Below, one piece after another: positions 44,832 to 57,249 of a stretch of DNA of 64,000 nucleotides. The stretch lies in contig NC_057918.1 of the NCBI RefSeq assembly GCF_018873765.1, positions 9,370,862 to 9,434,861 on the forward strand. The letters run 5' to 3'. Position numbers and translations under genes: made by a program. Positions within the stretch are counted from its first letter, which is position 1; each line of letters opens with the position of its first letter. The notes beneath the pieces were generated by a model. That model did not search any database, was not told the DNA's origin, and saw only the letters and a program-made list of their open reading frames with translations. Source of the DNA: Telopea speciosissima. Taxonomy: Eukaryota > Streptophyta > Magnoliopsida > Proteales > Proteaceae.

Positions 44832-47800
44832 TTAGGGGAGCACTGCTCTCATTTCTTTGGGGTCAGGTCCAAATGCCTGCAATAACCAATCCATGTCAAT
44901 CGTCAGAAATGATGAGGCCTAGGATGTTTTTTGAGGAATCCATTATTATGTGAAGTTGCAACCAGTGTTAATTGGTCTGTACAAGTTTGTGGGTTGCTCC
45001 CTTCAGTGAGGATTGTGTTTCTATCACTTGTATCATTAAGTCCCTCTATGTACTTTTCAGATCTATCATCAATAAATTTGTTATTTATTTTATTTTATTT
45101 ATTTTTAAGTCTTTTTCCATGTCTTCCATAAAAAAATCTAACATACAATGGTTCCTAAAATCAAGATCATGAACATTAAATGTAACATGTAACCTACCCC
45201 ACCCAAAAAAAAGCCATATCAAGTGCACAAGGCTCCTGCCACTGCAGGCTCTGGGGAGGGTCATAATGTACACAGCCTTCCCCCGCTTTGCAAACAGGCT
45301 CTTTCCCGACTCGAAACCACGACCACTAGGTCGACATGGAGCAACCTTTACCGTTGCGCCAAGGCCCGCCCTTGATGTAACCAACCCAAAGTGGCCTCTA
45401 TATCTAGTTGATGGTCTGTCAGCTTGGCCACGCCATTCTGCCACATATAGCTCATATCAAGCCACCAAGGAGTGCTACTCCTGTAAGAAAGGTAAGTAGC
45501 TAATCTCTAAAACCTTGTTATGTGTAGAACTGCCAAGCCCTCCAGCAAGGCAGTTGGTGTATATATGAAAATGACCAGTCCCTAGGCTCCTTTTCCAATT
45601 CCAATTTCCCAACTGATAGGATACACCCATGAGATGATTGGTGTCTTAAATACTTAACAAACCATCAAATTAATGATGTCAGATCAGAATTTCTACCAGA
45701 ATTCAGAGCACATTCAATCCTGTGTGTAGTCCAAACTCTAATTTATCAATTTCCAAAGAATTCAAAAGGTGGTTTTAGGCAGGGGCCTATGCCTTAGGCC
45801 ATGACTGGGTCATCTCCATCATGACCTAATAAATCTGACTCATACTGGTTTTCATATTAGCATTCCCCTCTCATGTGGGGTTTGAGCACAGATAAGCTTG
45901 TGTCAATCGACTCAATCCCAAGCACTATCATGACCTGTTAAACCCTCAACAAAAACTTTATTATATGGCTCAACACAGTTGGAAGGATTAAGGATATCTG
46001 TGGGGCAAAAATGTCAAACTTGAACCATAGGCCAAGTTAATGGACTATCATATGTTGGTTAAAGACAATTAAATAGTCAACAGACCACCAAATTCTGACA
46101 ATTGATACCATGTAACACCACCAATCAACTAAAACAGTTCCCGGTTTAAAACAAGCCTTGATAAAAGGGGGAAGAATGAATGGTTTAAAAGCATGTCAAG
46201 TTCTTTAAATAAGAGATATACCAAGCAACATGCCTTCCTGGTACATGCAATCACATTTAGTAGCACTTGTCTATTTTTTTTTCCCTTCATGACTGTAATT
46301 TCCAGAAAGTTTAAACTAGATGGTCATACCATCAGACCAGTGACCCACAATTCCAGTGCAGTCCAATTTCCAGTATGTTTTAAGAACAACGTAGTCAAGT
46401 TTACGAAAACCTTTAAAGAAGACCTCCATTTAAAGTGAAATGAGCACAAGAAGGTATGCCTAAAGGATCAGAAATAAGTACATTTCTAGAGAACAAAAAA
46501 GATGGACAAAGCAATGAAAGCATAAATTAGAGGAAACTAAAATTACCTCGACTCCAAAACCTTTAACATAGACATTAGTGAACAATTCAGAAGCATCAGG
46601 CATTGGACTTTCCTGGTAACACAAAGATTAGAGTAAGGAACAGTGAGGACTCAAAGTTCAGCCACTAAGAAATGGCATCCAACATTTAGTGTTTCTCACC
46701 TTGGCTTTTGCAATAGTGTCATCTACCTCTTTTCTGACGTTCTTTTCAATATCCTGCAGAACAATTCATTGCACATTTCATCAACTCGGAGCACAATATA
46801 ATTTTAAGGATTCTTTTTTTTTTTTTTTTTTGGGTGGGGGGGGGGGGATATATATGACAGGATGGCAGCTGCAACCTAGATGCAGAAAACAACGAAGTGA
46901 GCCCTCAATAGGCAATTGAGAGAATAGGAGAGGAGCAGGGGGAGTCATGAAACTTCCTTCAATCACATAAATTCAGTTTTGAAAACCTTCAGTGAGATAA
47001 ATACCTTTAACTCTTTCTCTGTGGCAATCTCATGGGATAAAATCAACTTTCTTACTCTTTCAATAGGATCACGCTCCTGGAAATCACAACCACCAAGAAA
47101 GGTATAAACCTGAATCTATAAAACAAAGGACTGGCCAAATTCTCAAATTGAAAACTGAAGTATCAATAGATTACCAACCTGCCTGACACCACTAATCTCA
47201 TCACGTGTCCTGTAGGTGCTCCCCGGATCTGACATGGAGTGTCCATGGTACCTGTAAGTATCCATTTCAAGTATCTGAACACCAACATAAAAGGCAATAG
47301 TGTCAGGCCAATTTGTTCATATAACATCCCAAAACAAACCATTAACTGCAAATAATGACTACGGGTAGGAACTCTTGGTGATTCTTAAAGATCACATAAA
47401 GTATTAACAAATCAAATATTCACAATTTCTTAAATAAAAAAGCACAAGAAACAAGGTGAATTTTAGTATGTAAGTAACACGTGTTATTCTAGACAAATAT
47501 GAAAGCTCAGAAGATGCAAATGTGGGAACATGGATGATACCTAGTTGATCCAGCCCTCCTGGTAGCAAGTTCGAGTATTCCCCACAACCCCACCATCACC
47601 AAATCACATACCTATGCTTATCAGGAACTTTCACCTCTTCAACAGTGCAATCAATACGGCTAGATGATTTCAAGGCATTTTGGCCTCCGTAAGGGACTAA
47701 AATATTAGGGGCTAATCAAGCATTTCTGAGGAAACTAAAAAGTCTAGATAATACTGTCTAAAAATTTTTTGGATAGAATACTCTCAAATTTTATTTTATT

Positions 47801-49412
47801 TTTAAATCCTAAAAGGAAAAAAAGGTGGCAGAAACGGGTGTTGTGCTAGGCCTGACACAACAGCCCACTCAATTTGTGCCACATCACACATGATTCAGAA
47901 AGTTCCTGCCATATGGATGGGTAAGGTCCACCATGGATTAGCCATGTACCAAATTTGATGGTATAACTCCTTCGTATGGCCCACTTGTATTGGTTATTCA
48001 TTGCGTATTGTGAAAGCCTAAACTATTTTTTTGTAATCTTTTATTTTTATCTAAATTTTGACCCTTGACTTCTCCACATGTAAAACTAGGATTGGGCTGA
48101 AATTTTATAGATAGACAAAGAAGTGTGGGACCTACTGTGTGCCAAATTTGAGTTTCAGGAAACCACATGGCAGATAAGTGGGCCGTTGTGCTACTTCTCA
48201 CTCTTTATAATATTTCAATATATCTATATCAGGATGCTAATACAATTTTACACGTATGTGAGGGATTAGTTGCTAGAAAAAAATAAACCAAACCGCCCTC
48301 CCCAATCAAAGGGAGACCAATCAAGTTGTTCTAAAATGCAATTTAAAAGAATCAAAGTTTCAGATAAGGTTACTAGCAAACTAAGAACAAAAGAATTACT
48401 CTACTTTCAAGCAATAGGAGATGCTGAATCAAATCGAAGATTTCTTAAATCTGAATTATATTGAAGGATTATAATCCAGTCAAACCTCATTTGGTTTGCG
48501 TGAATGCGGTTAAAATCAACTCTAAATGAAAAAATATTTTTAGAAATCAAAACAAATGATTATTTTGCCACTTTTTGGTTTTTAGTGATGTTCTATCATG
48601 ACAAAAATTATGGGATTTTTAGATTTGGGAAAAACTCTAGTATTTGAAAGTTAAATTTCACCTACCGCTGAAAATCCAGTTTTTATTCTTGAACTGGGGG
48701 GTTGACTTTTTATCCTTTTGGAATTTGGTTTTCTAACTATTTTTATTGGATTCAAATGGGGGTATTTGCTTATTTATGAATAGTATCTTATGTAAATGAA
48801 AAACATTTACTTAAATGATATTTGGCATAAATAAGGGATTATTCTGGTTCAATACCGATTCCAAAAACAATATACATTATCAAACTTGGGTCAAAACCAC
48901 AATTATCATTTTGAGTGTTCTTTATGCGAAACTAATACATTTGGGTTCAAAATGTCAAAAATAGGCAGCACAACAAAAATCAGGGCAAAATTTAACTTCT
49001 GGGCCTCAAAACCAAGGTTTTGAATTGACCTGGAGAAAGAACCAGGTTTTGACCGAGATATGAGCGAAACCTGGCATATCTCGGTTTCAGGGCTGGCCGA
49101 AACTGGCCTCAAAACCGAGAGTTAGACCCTTGATTCAAACTACGGCAAGCAAGAATGACTGACATAGTGACAAAAACCAACAGGCCCTTGTGAACATTAG
49201 ATTTACCTTAATATAAGTATAATTAGAAATATACTATGGGGAAAGGTTTTGTACACGGTCGTGTAAACTATGTACGAAACTTCCCCCCCCCCCTTATTTT
49301 TTTTTTATGAAAACCCCCCCTTCTCTTTCCTCTCCGTTTCCTTCTACCATTCTTCTCCGTCACCGGCTCCCATCCCCCTCCTCCTCCTCCGGCTCCAACT
49401 CCCTCTTCCCTT

Positions 49413-49444
<32 letters not shown>

Positions 49445-50395
49445 TCCACATATGGCTCCTACCCTCCCGCCCCCTCATCTTCCACAACCCTCCATGCCAG
49501 CATCCCCCATCACCTCCTGCCCTCCTGCTCCCTCTTTTCCCCTGCAACTTACAGTTTTGAAATTTTAAAGCTTCTTCTCCTCCTCCTTGTCAATCGTCCT
49601 ACCCTCCCAAATGTCAAAACTCAAAATTACTCGAGAGAGAGAGAGGGTTTTCTTTTTCTCTTTAGACGAAAGGCGAACCTCAAAAACCAGAAATCAAAGA
49701 TGATGCTTGGCCGTGAGGAATGAACGAAGGAGGATCGAAGCCAAAATTTTCTCTTCTCTGGTTTTCTCGTCCTCCGTTCTCTCAATCCCCAACCCTAACC
49801 CTAACATCAATCTATCGCCGATTGCTGCTGCCAATGCCATGGAATTGATCCGCAGTCTCTCGGTAGGTAGATTTCGATCTACGGTCGCGTTTCCGGTTGG
49901 ATTTGGGTGTCATGGTTTTTCTGATCGATTTGCATTGCAGATCATGAGGGGAAAGAAAGGATGCCATCGCACGCGGATCTTGACTGGCAGATCAAGCATT
50001 TGATGGAATGTAAGCCTTTGCCCGAGGCCGAGGTGAAGTTTCTGCGAGCAGGCTCGAGTGATTCTCGTCGAGGAATGGAACGTACAACCAATGAAGTGGC
50101 CCGTTGCCTCTTCATGGGCGACTACGTAGGTTAGTCAGTTAAATTATCATTCTCCCATCTCTTAGCTTTCATCTTTATTCTTATCATCTCTTTTAGTTGT
50201 CGTATTGTAATTGAAGAGGTTTTGGGTCTGTTTGCTGTATGGATGACTGAATTTATGTGTTTTGTGTAATTCTTATGTTAAATTTTCAAAACTCAAATTG
50301 CAGGGGAAAAGAGGGAGCAGGAGGGCAGGAGGTGATGGGGGATGCTGGCATGGAGGGGTGTGGAAGATGAGGGGCGGGAGGGTAGGAGCCGTATG

Positions 50396-50441
<46 letters not shown>

Positions 50442-53400
50442 AGGGAAGGGAGGAAGGGAAGAGGGAGCTGGAGCCGGAGGAGGAGGAGGGGGATGGGAGC
50501 CGTGTGACGGAGAAGAATGGTAGAAGGAAACGGAGAGGAAAGAGGAGGGGGTTTTCATAAAAAAAAGTAAAGGGGGGGGGGGAGTTTCGTACAATTAGAA
50601 TTTTATGCAGATACTTATAGATAAAATTTTACTCACAGTTGTCATGGCGCCAAAGTGAGCCCACGCAGATGCAGGGGCCTTGACACTTTGGCACCTAGGT
50701 GATCAACAACAACATAATCTTATCCCAACTAAATGGTGTCAGCCACATGGATCCTTGCTCTCCAATCACCTCTACTCGAAGTCATACATGATACAAGGCC
50801 TAAGCTAAGCATGTATTTCCTCACCACTTCTATGGTTATTTTAGGTCTGCCCCTCGCTCTTTTTGTCCCGTCAATCTAAATCAAATCACTCCTCCGTAGT
50901 GGGGCATCCCAAGGCCTCCATTGAACATGGCCATTCCACCTCAAACGACTCTCTCTAAGCTTATCATGAATCGAAGCTACTCCCAACCCAGCTCTAATAT
51001 GGTCATTCCTTACTTTATCCTTCCTAGTTTTCCCTCACATCCATCTCAACATCCTCATCTCCACTACACAGTTTATTTATATGACAATTCTTAACTGTCC
51101 AACATCCCTTTTGTATATGTACAATTTGATAACCTAGTGACAGTCCTAGGTGATCAAAGCGTACATATAAAAAGAGAGGGGTTTAGATGTATATTATAGA
51201 ACTTTGATCTTTTAAGATAGTAAATTTTTTTGGGAGGGGGATTACATGTAAAATTGAAATCCCACTTCTTTTATTTATGAATAGAAGGGGAGTAATGTAT
51301 AAAATCAAAAACCCATTTTGATTACTGTGCTCTTCTTCCTCTTCAGAAGACAGATAAGCAGTAGTCAGTCATCACAGCGATGTTTGCAGTGGGACAGGTT
51401 GTAGCAGTGGCAGCTTCTACTGCTGCTTCTCCTCTTTTTTCCATTTTCCCCCCAATTTTCTCTTTTTCTCCCCATTTTTCTGATGGATTTTGGGACACAC
51501 CTAGGCGGCCGGTCACCTAGGTCCTCGAGCACCGCTATAGCGCTGCCTTGACAACTATGCTTTTACTTACCAGAAATTTCACCAAACCTTTTGAAATATA
51601 GAAACTTCATTTTTGGAGAGAGCTGAAAGATGATCATTTAAAATGAAATTTAACATTTTGGAATAGGGTAGGCACCATAGATGTCACAGCATGTAGGCAA
51701 CCCAAGGCGTTGGAGAGAGGGTCCAAAATCAAACCGACACCAACTAGGCGACCAAGGCATCCAAGGCGCCGGGACGCCTTGACAACTATGGACTAGGCAC
51801 ACAATTGGCTCCAAACCAGTGCATATGTGTACGACACGATTAAAATAAACCCTTTCCATCTCAAACATCACAGGAATGCTAGAAAATAGTTTCAACTACA
51901 TCCACTTCTGCAGTAGGCACAGTACAAAATGTCAAAAATTTTGTGCACCACATCCCATCCCAGTGCAACCTTCTTTTTTTAATTCAAATAAATAACAAAT
52001 ATATTAGCTAATCAAGAGTGCAGTAGTGGAATGCTCATAAGACAGAGATGGCCCATTGCTCTCTCCACCCCCCACCCCTCCCCAACCAAAAAAAAAAAGA
52101 CATCATCCAAATATTAAAGAAGAAAGAAAAGTAAACAACAATTTCATCATAGGGGCAGACTGCCCCAAAACAGATTCAATGAACACCCACTGTTTTGCTA
52201 GATTATCCACTCTCATTGGCATTTCTCAGCTTCCAATAGAATGAGCAGTTCAATCAGGAAGCAAGATAAGACAAACAGACTAATAAAATGTGCAGATCAA
52301 CCTATTCTTCATCTGCAAAATAATATTAGCTGCATCTCCTTCCATAACAACCTGATGTATCATCAACAAGAATAAACCCCAGTTCCACCTTCAAGGCTAA
52401 CAGTCCGCTCAATTAAACATCTTTACCAACTGGTCCTCAATACACACCATCCAATCCTATCGAACAACCAAATTATTCCTCTGATTCCAGATGGCCCTGA
52501 GTTTCCAAGGAAAATCCAGGAGCCCCTTTAACAACGGAGAGAAACCATACAGACAGATTAGTGACGTTAAACTGTGTGTGTGTTTGTGTGGTGGAAGAAA
52601 TGTAACTTAAGGTAAATTAGACTTATCAAAGGGACTCAGAGTGAAGACTACTTTTTCTTTGATACAGATTGTTACAACCGCTTATCCCAAACGCTCGAGC
52701 TTTTAAATAAGGGCCACAACAATATATATCAACACACAACACCCCCCCCCCCACACACACACACATGCAAGCACACACACGCACACGTGGGGCTCTGCAC
52801 GTGACACCATCAAGTGGCATGAAGGAGGCACAATGCATAGGGGCACAACAATGTATATCAACACAATAACACGGATAACTTCTTCCCAAATTTTACCGCC
52901 AGTCACAAATTTCATCTACCTAGAGTTTCCTCCAGAAGGAAACCCAGAGTGTCAAAAGTCACCTCTCAACTCTGGAATTCTATCCCAAGATGCTAACGGA
53001 GAAGCCCATGGTTCAAGAGAAATCTAATTTCACCCTACCAGGCTTCCATAGAAATAACTATGGACCTCTCAGAATAAACATTCCATCATGAATCTGTATG
53101 GTGGGAGCAATATAGCTGCAAAAACAAGAATGAAAAACAAGTACAATATCCCACATTCACTAGAACATCCAACCTTGGATTCCTAGCATGACTTAAATAA
53201 CTGAGATTACAGTCTATTAGAAGGTATGACCTCACCAACCTATCAAATCGACTGACGTACACTCATAACAGCCAACTCTAAACTGATTATGATACCAGCA
53301 CTACAATGCAGCAGCTTTTTTTTATATATACAAACAAAATCCTTCAACACACTAAACCAAGATCAATCTCCCTCAGCTCCACTCTCTATGTTAAAATACA

Positions 53401-56400
53401 TAATGACTCCCAAAATAAAATTAACAGAAAAATAAGACTGTCGTAGTAGCCTCCAAACCTGATCAACCTATTCTTCCAGGTAAGCCAGCCTCTATTACTA
53501 AAACATTTCAGTTTTCACCCTTACTTGTGTTATAGCCCCATTCACCAAGCCTGCTGCCATGATTGTACAACCACAATACCAGGACATCACCCAGTATGAT
53601 AGCATGCCTTTTTATTGGGTTCCACAATCACTATACCTCCTCCCCTATTCACACAACCAAAAACCAGCATGAGCTGCATCCTAAGCAAGTATAATACATG
53701 AGCAACACAATCTTTGCCTGTTCTTACATCATGCACTTGACCAAATACTTGTGATCACTCCCTAATGATGGTCCCGACTGATGTGAATATGGACCCTTTC
53801 CTCAGCCCAAGAAGTAAACAAAGAAGCACGGGGAACCCAAAATTAGAAGGAATATGCTTGACATATATATTATTATAGCCCATTGTTGACGGCACCACCA
53901 ACCACCATGCAGGAACATGTGAAACCACATGTCTTTTATTAATCATGTTTCACCTTTTCCTTTTTTCACTTTATAAAAGTATCACGATTCAAGAGTATCC
54001 TAGGTAATGTTTGCTCATTAACCTAAAATGCAAAAATCGCCAAATTTACTTGATCATAAATGTAAATTTAGCATGATCTACCAATTGCAAAGAGCAACTA
54101 GCATGAATAAGAGAAAAAGTAGCATACTGTGAGAATCCCATCTGACTTTATAACATGGTAAACCATAACCAAGGTCTCTTAGAACAGCCTTATAAGGATT
54201 AATATCTTTGACCAGTAACAGCCAACTGTGTTGCATTTCAGTTCCACAACATGAACAATCATTCCTCCAAGTGCAATACTTTCATAGTTTCAATGATTAG
54301 TAAAATGTCTATCAATGATTTCAACTAGGACAGATTCAAGGTATGCCTTTTGCACTCTGTTAGTCTCTACGTAAAACAATTAAAAATCTTCTGTTAAATC
54401 ACCAATAAATAACACTTGGATAAATTCAATCAACTTAATAAAATACATTAAATACTATATTGGATCCTATTTAAACAACTAATTTCAAAGTTTCCAGGAA
54501 GATAATAATAATAAAATGCATCTAGCTGTTACTACAAACTAATTTCATGAAAAATATTTCCAATATCTTACATGAACCAAATGGATCGTTAGTTTGAATA
54601 CTTCTTAGCAGTATAGATTTGGCCCACCACATTTTAAATGTAACTGGACAAAATATCAATGAGAAAGTAAATAAGAAAAAAATATACACTAACACCTTCC
54701 TCTGACTAAACTATCTCTGGGCAATATCATGTTCAAATAACTGAAGAAAAAATAACACTCAAATGAATATTCAATATTGAGGTAACCAGATGGAGGGTTT
54801 CCACAAAGCAATTTTAAGGAATAAAATCATTTCAGCACAAGATCCTAAAAAATGTACTCACAAGAGGCCCATTTTTAAGAGCATACTCCTTAGCAAATTT
54901 GCAAGCCTGCTTGACAGCAAGAACATCCATACCATCAACCTGTTAAGTGATATAAAATGCTTGAGAAGTTATGGCAAACAAGAAATAACATAAAAATAAT
55001 AACTGATAAATTTAGGAATTCTTAATCATGGATGACTACATCATTTCAAAGCAACCAACCATAACCAAAAGACTATAAAATCATAAAATCTAAAAATATA
55101 CAATGCTACGATCAAATGGCTACCAAGAATGTTAAGAAGATGATTTCTAAGAAAGAGCCAACAAACGTATAGACGATTGATCCACCTGCATACAAAAAGA
55201 TAAGAACTGTAGTTCACATATATGCAGGTCATCGATGCGTACATTCATTTGCTTTGCACTATTCATTTTTTTTATAGATACAGAAATCCCTTTCCAACAT
55301 ATATTAAATACAAAGACCAGAGTTCCACTCTTAGTTCTGATCAGTGAAGGGCCTCTACCCTAGGCCAGCATTCACTTCTTTTTTCCCAAAGAGCATGCAT
55401 AAAAATGTTTTTAGTAACTGTTAACATAGGCCACCTATCCCTTTCATATCTGCTAAACTTTTTTCCTCATTGCCACTATTCTATCTCCACCACCCCCTTA
55501 CTTCACTTTAACCACACATATATGTACGCTACCCATTAGCGCAATCAGCTAACATTAACCACTGAGCAACTGTCAGTACAGGTTCACATTCATTGGCAAT
55601 GACAAATATAAAACGCTAGGAAGGTAAGGGAAGTAGTAGTAGATAGAGTCAGTAAGTTGATTGGTTCTGGATACCAGGCAACTTACGAATGTAGCAATCT
55701 CTGATTCACAGTATACATAAGGACATACATGAGAAAACCAGGGGTCTTTTACTCTAATATTAGAAACCCTAAGAATCATATGACTGCAACCTGATGGAAA
55801 CCTAGATACCCACTAAACCCAAAAATAACTAGGGAATGATGTAGAACAAACACAAGAAATAAAACACTGATGAAGAAGCATATTTGTGGCTAAATCGTCA
55901 AAATATAAATACATCCAGGAAGGAAATCAAATATAAACATTATACTACATTTTGACCAAAAGATACCTTAACCAGCTTCTCATGGTAATATTTCATTACT
56001 GATCACGAAATAGAAAAAGGAATGATTTTAGAAAGAAAAGTATAACAAACAAATTAGACAACCTACAGCAATTAAACATAAAAAATCTTTAAGTTGGCAA
56101 CTAGAACCAGTAACAATATTGTTAAGCCAAACTTTGAACAATGCATAGCAGTAAATTACAGCGACATTCTACCCCACCCCCTTCACAAACTGGGGGAAAA
56201 AAAAAAAGGGGGAACTTAAACAGATTCAATTCCAAAAATGATATCCATGTGAGAGCCAGAAAATTAAAAAGGGGACAGTCATGAGAACATAAAAATAAAT
56301 AAATAGAGCAATTCAATCGACTGCTCAAGAAAAGGGGGAGTCAAATTTACCTTTAAACCAGGAACATAATCCCCACGCTTGAAATAAGCAGGACTTTTGG

Positions 56401-57249
56401 CAGCTCTCCATTCTGCCGTACCCATCCCATCTACAGAGTACAGAATCAGAAAATCAAATCAGAGGAAATCTAACAACATAAAAACAAACGAGAAAAATAA
56501 GAAATTATGCATAAACACAATTCAATCCATTCTCAAATCATTTTGGACTTACAATGATTATTCTCACAGACTAAAATGGCAGGCAGATCCCAAAGCGCCG
56601 ATATATTGAGCGCTTCAAACAGCTGCCCTTGATTAGCAGCACCGTCACCGTATAAAGCGAACGTGACGGTTTCCTCCTTAAGGTACTTTTGCGCAAACGC
56701 TAGACCACAGCCGAGAGGAACCTGAGCACCAACAATTCCGTGCCCACCAAAGAACCCTTTGTCTTTCTTGTAAAAATGCATCGATCCACCCTTCCCTTTA
56801 GAGCAACCAGCTGTACGACCCATCAATTCAGAGAAGACCTCGTGTAGGGAGCCGCCACGGGAGAGGAAAATACAGTGATCACGGTAAGCAGTAATGATAG
56901 CATCCTTCTTGGTGATGGCAACTTCCATCCCGACGGCGACGGCTTCTTGACCATCGTAGAGATGACAGAACCCACGGATGAGCTTGGACTTGTAAAGAGA
57001 ATCGGCAGCAATTTCCATACGGCGCATTAGGGCCATGTCACTGAAAAATCCCATGAGCTCTTTAGGTGTAGTTTCGACAGTGCGAGAAGGAGGATCGATC
57101 TTGTGAGCTGTGTAGGGGATGCTAGTCTCGATGGAAAGGACCTGGTCATCGGTGGCTGAGGAGAAAGGACGGCGGAGGGCTGAGATAGATGAGATGGAGT
57201 AGGGAAGAGGTCTGAGGAGATTAGAACAGGCTGCACGATTCAGAGCCAT
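44832..57249 (-). CDS. Pyruvate dehydrogenase E1 alpha subunit, mitochondrial
   Basis: Encodes a 395-aa E1 alpha subunit of the mitochondrial pyruvate dehydrogenase complex, which with E1 beta decarboxylates pyruvate using thiamine diphosphate. Exons on the minus strand, in order: 57249-56553, 56430-56351, 54939-54862, 47274-47179, 47076-47005, 46753-46700, 46612-46547, 44876-44832; all junctions are GT-AG and the frame is exact. The first ~35 residues ([18 protein letters not shown]..., basic and Ser-rich) are a likely mitochondrial presequence. Key motifs: [34 protein letters not shown], the ThDP/Mg site [15 protein letters not shown]...[20 protein letters not shown], and the phosphorylation loop [19 protein letters not shown]. 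The frame is open upstream of the chosen ATG, but homologues start at MAL. Intron 3 is about 7.6 kb and is packed with transposons. Mitochondrial rather than plastid type by sequence. Confidence 0.96.
45206..45371 (-). mobile_element. Au SINE with 13-bp TSD, in the last PDH E1 alpha intron
   Basis: On the minus strand it reads GGGCGGGCCTTGGCGCAACGG, then GGTTGCTCCATG, GGTTTCGAGTC (B box), GCAAAGCGGGGGAAGGCTG, TACATTATGACCCTCCCCAG and a T-rich 3' end, which is the Au SINE layout. The flanks ATGTAACCTACCC (45187-45199) and ATGTAACCAACCC (45375-45387) form a 13-bp duplication with one mismatch. It is tRNA-derived, transcribed by RNA polymerase III, and mobilised by LINE enzymes. Same orientation as the host gene. 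Confidence 0.9.
47275..49230. other. PDH E1 alpha intron 3, proximal part
   Basis: Intronic DNA with no coding signal. A patch at 48985-49125 repeats AAACC..GGT / TCGGTTT..CCGAAAC words typical of degenerate hAT-like interiors, but I could not place its ends. Confidence 0.45.
49271..50592. mobile_element. Long-TIR Pack-MULE-like element in PDH E1 alpha intron 3
   Basis: Two inverted arms of about 300 bp, 49271-49569 and 50279-50592, pair over nearly their whole length (TGTACGAAACT outer end; CTCCCTCTTTTCCCCTGCAA inner end; a CT/GA microsatellite in each). Between them lies about 710 bp of non-arm DNA carrying part of a PP2A catalytic-subunit gene. Long TIRs plus a host-gene passenger define Pack-MULEs. 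AATTAGAAAT at 49221-49230 and AATTAGAATT at 50593-50602 could be the target duplication, in which case the left end runs on through 49231-49270 (GGGGAAAGGTTTTGTACACGG) and the right end has lost its outermost bases. No transposase is present. Confidence 0.75.
49725..50279 (+). pseudogene. Captured PP2A catalytic-subunit 5' genomic fragment
   Basis: From 49961 the DNA reads [20 protein letters not shown], then PEAEVK, then (in a shifted frame) [16 protein letters not shown], and near 50105 LFMGDYV. These are the N-terminus and the metal-site region of a plant PP2A catalytic subunit (subfamily I), with the roughly 40 residues between (including GDIHGQ) deleted and one frameshift near 50040. Ahead of it lie a leader and an apparent leader intron (GTAGGTAG...TTGCATTGCAG, about 49863-49940). 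After GTAG at 50129 a splice donor GTTAGT and intron-like DNA follow, where PP2A genes have an intron. Because introns are retained, the fragment was taken as DNA, not from mRNA. It cannot encode a phosphatase. It runs opposite to the host gene. Confidence 0.8.
50636..51560. mobile_element. Mutator-like MITE split by an RTE LINE
   Basis: Left end CAGTTGTCATGGCGCC, right end GCCTTGACAACTATGC, inverted. The flanks TTTTACTCA (50627-50635) and TTTTACTTA (51561-51569) are a 9-bp duplication with one mismatch. An RTE LINE (50707-51144) lies inside, so the element itself is about 475 bp. Similar GTTGTCAAGGC ends occur at 51675-51791. Confidence 0.7.
50707..51144 (-). mobile_element. 5'-truncated RTE-type LINE with perfect 13-bp TSD
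   Basis: Flanked by a perfect 13-bp duplication CCTAGGTGATCAA (50694-50706 and 51145-51157). On the minus strand it encodes the tail of an RTE reverse transcriptase: [20 protein letters not shown], then [52 protein letters not shown], ending in a GTTGTTGTTG tail typical of plant RTEs. Only the last ~145 codons are present; stops and a frameshift show it is dead. It landed inside the Mutator-like element. Confidence 0.9.
51675..51791. mobile_element. Short Mutator-like MITE, related to 50636-51560
   Basis: Left CCATAGATGTCACAGC, right GCCTTGACAACTATGG, imperfectly inverted. The flanks GGTAGGCA and ACTAGGCA share TAGGCA. The interior carries AGGCGACC and AAGGCGCC words like its neighbour. Confidence 0.4.
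51800..54860. other. PDH E1 alpha intron 3, distal part
   Basis: About 3 kb of intronic DNA with no recognisable gene. It contains a C-run followed by an AC microsatellite (52741-52795) and two copies of ACAACAATRTATATCAACACA (52716-52738 and 52846-52866) about 130 bp apart. No element ends were found. Confidence 0.5.

Noticed and set aside
45305-45325. tRNA-like B box
   Set aside because: It belongs to the Au SINE; no tRNA cloverleaf can be formed and no genuine tRNA gene was seen.
49271-49560. Pro/Ser-rich open frames of ~100-140 codons
   Set aside because: They are produced by the CT-rich arm of the Pack-MULE-like element and its microsatellite, with mirror frames in the other arm.
49788-49805. 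Telomere-like CCCTAACCCTAAC
   Set aside because: Only two and a half units, in the leader of the captured PP2A fragment. Such telobox motifs are common in plant leaders; this is not an interstitial telomere.
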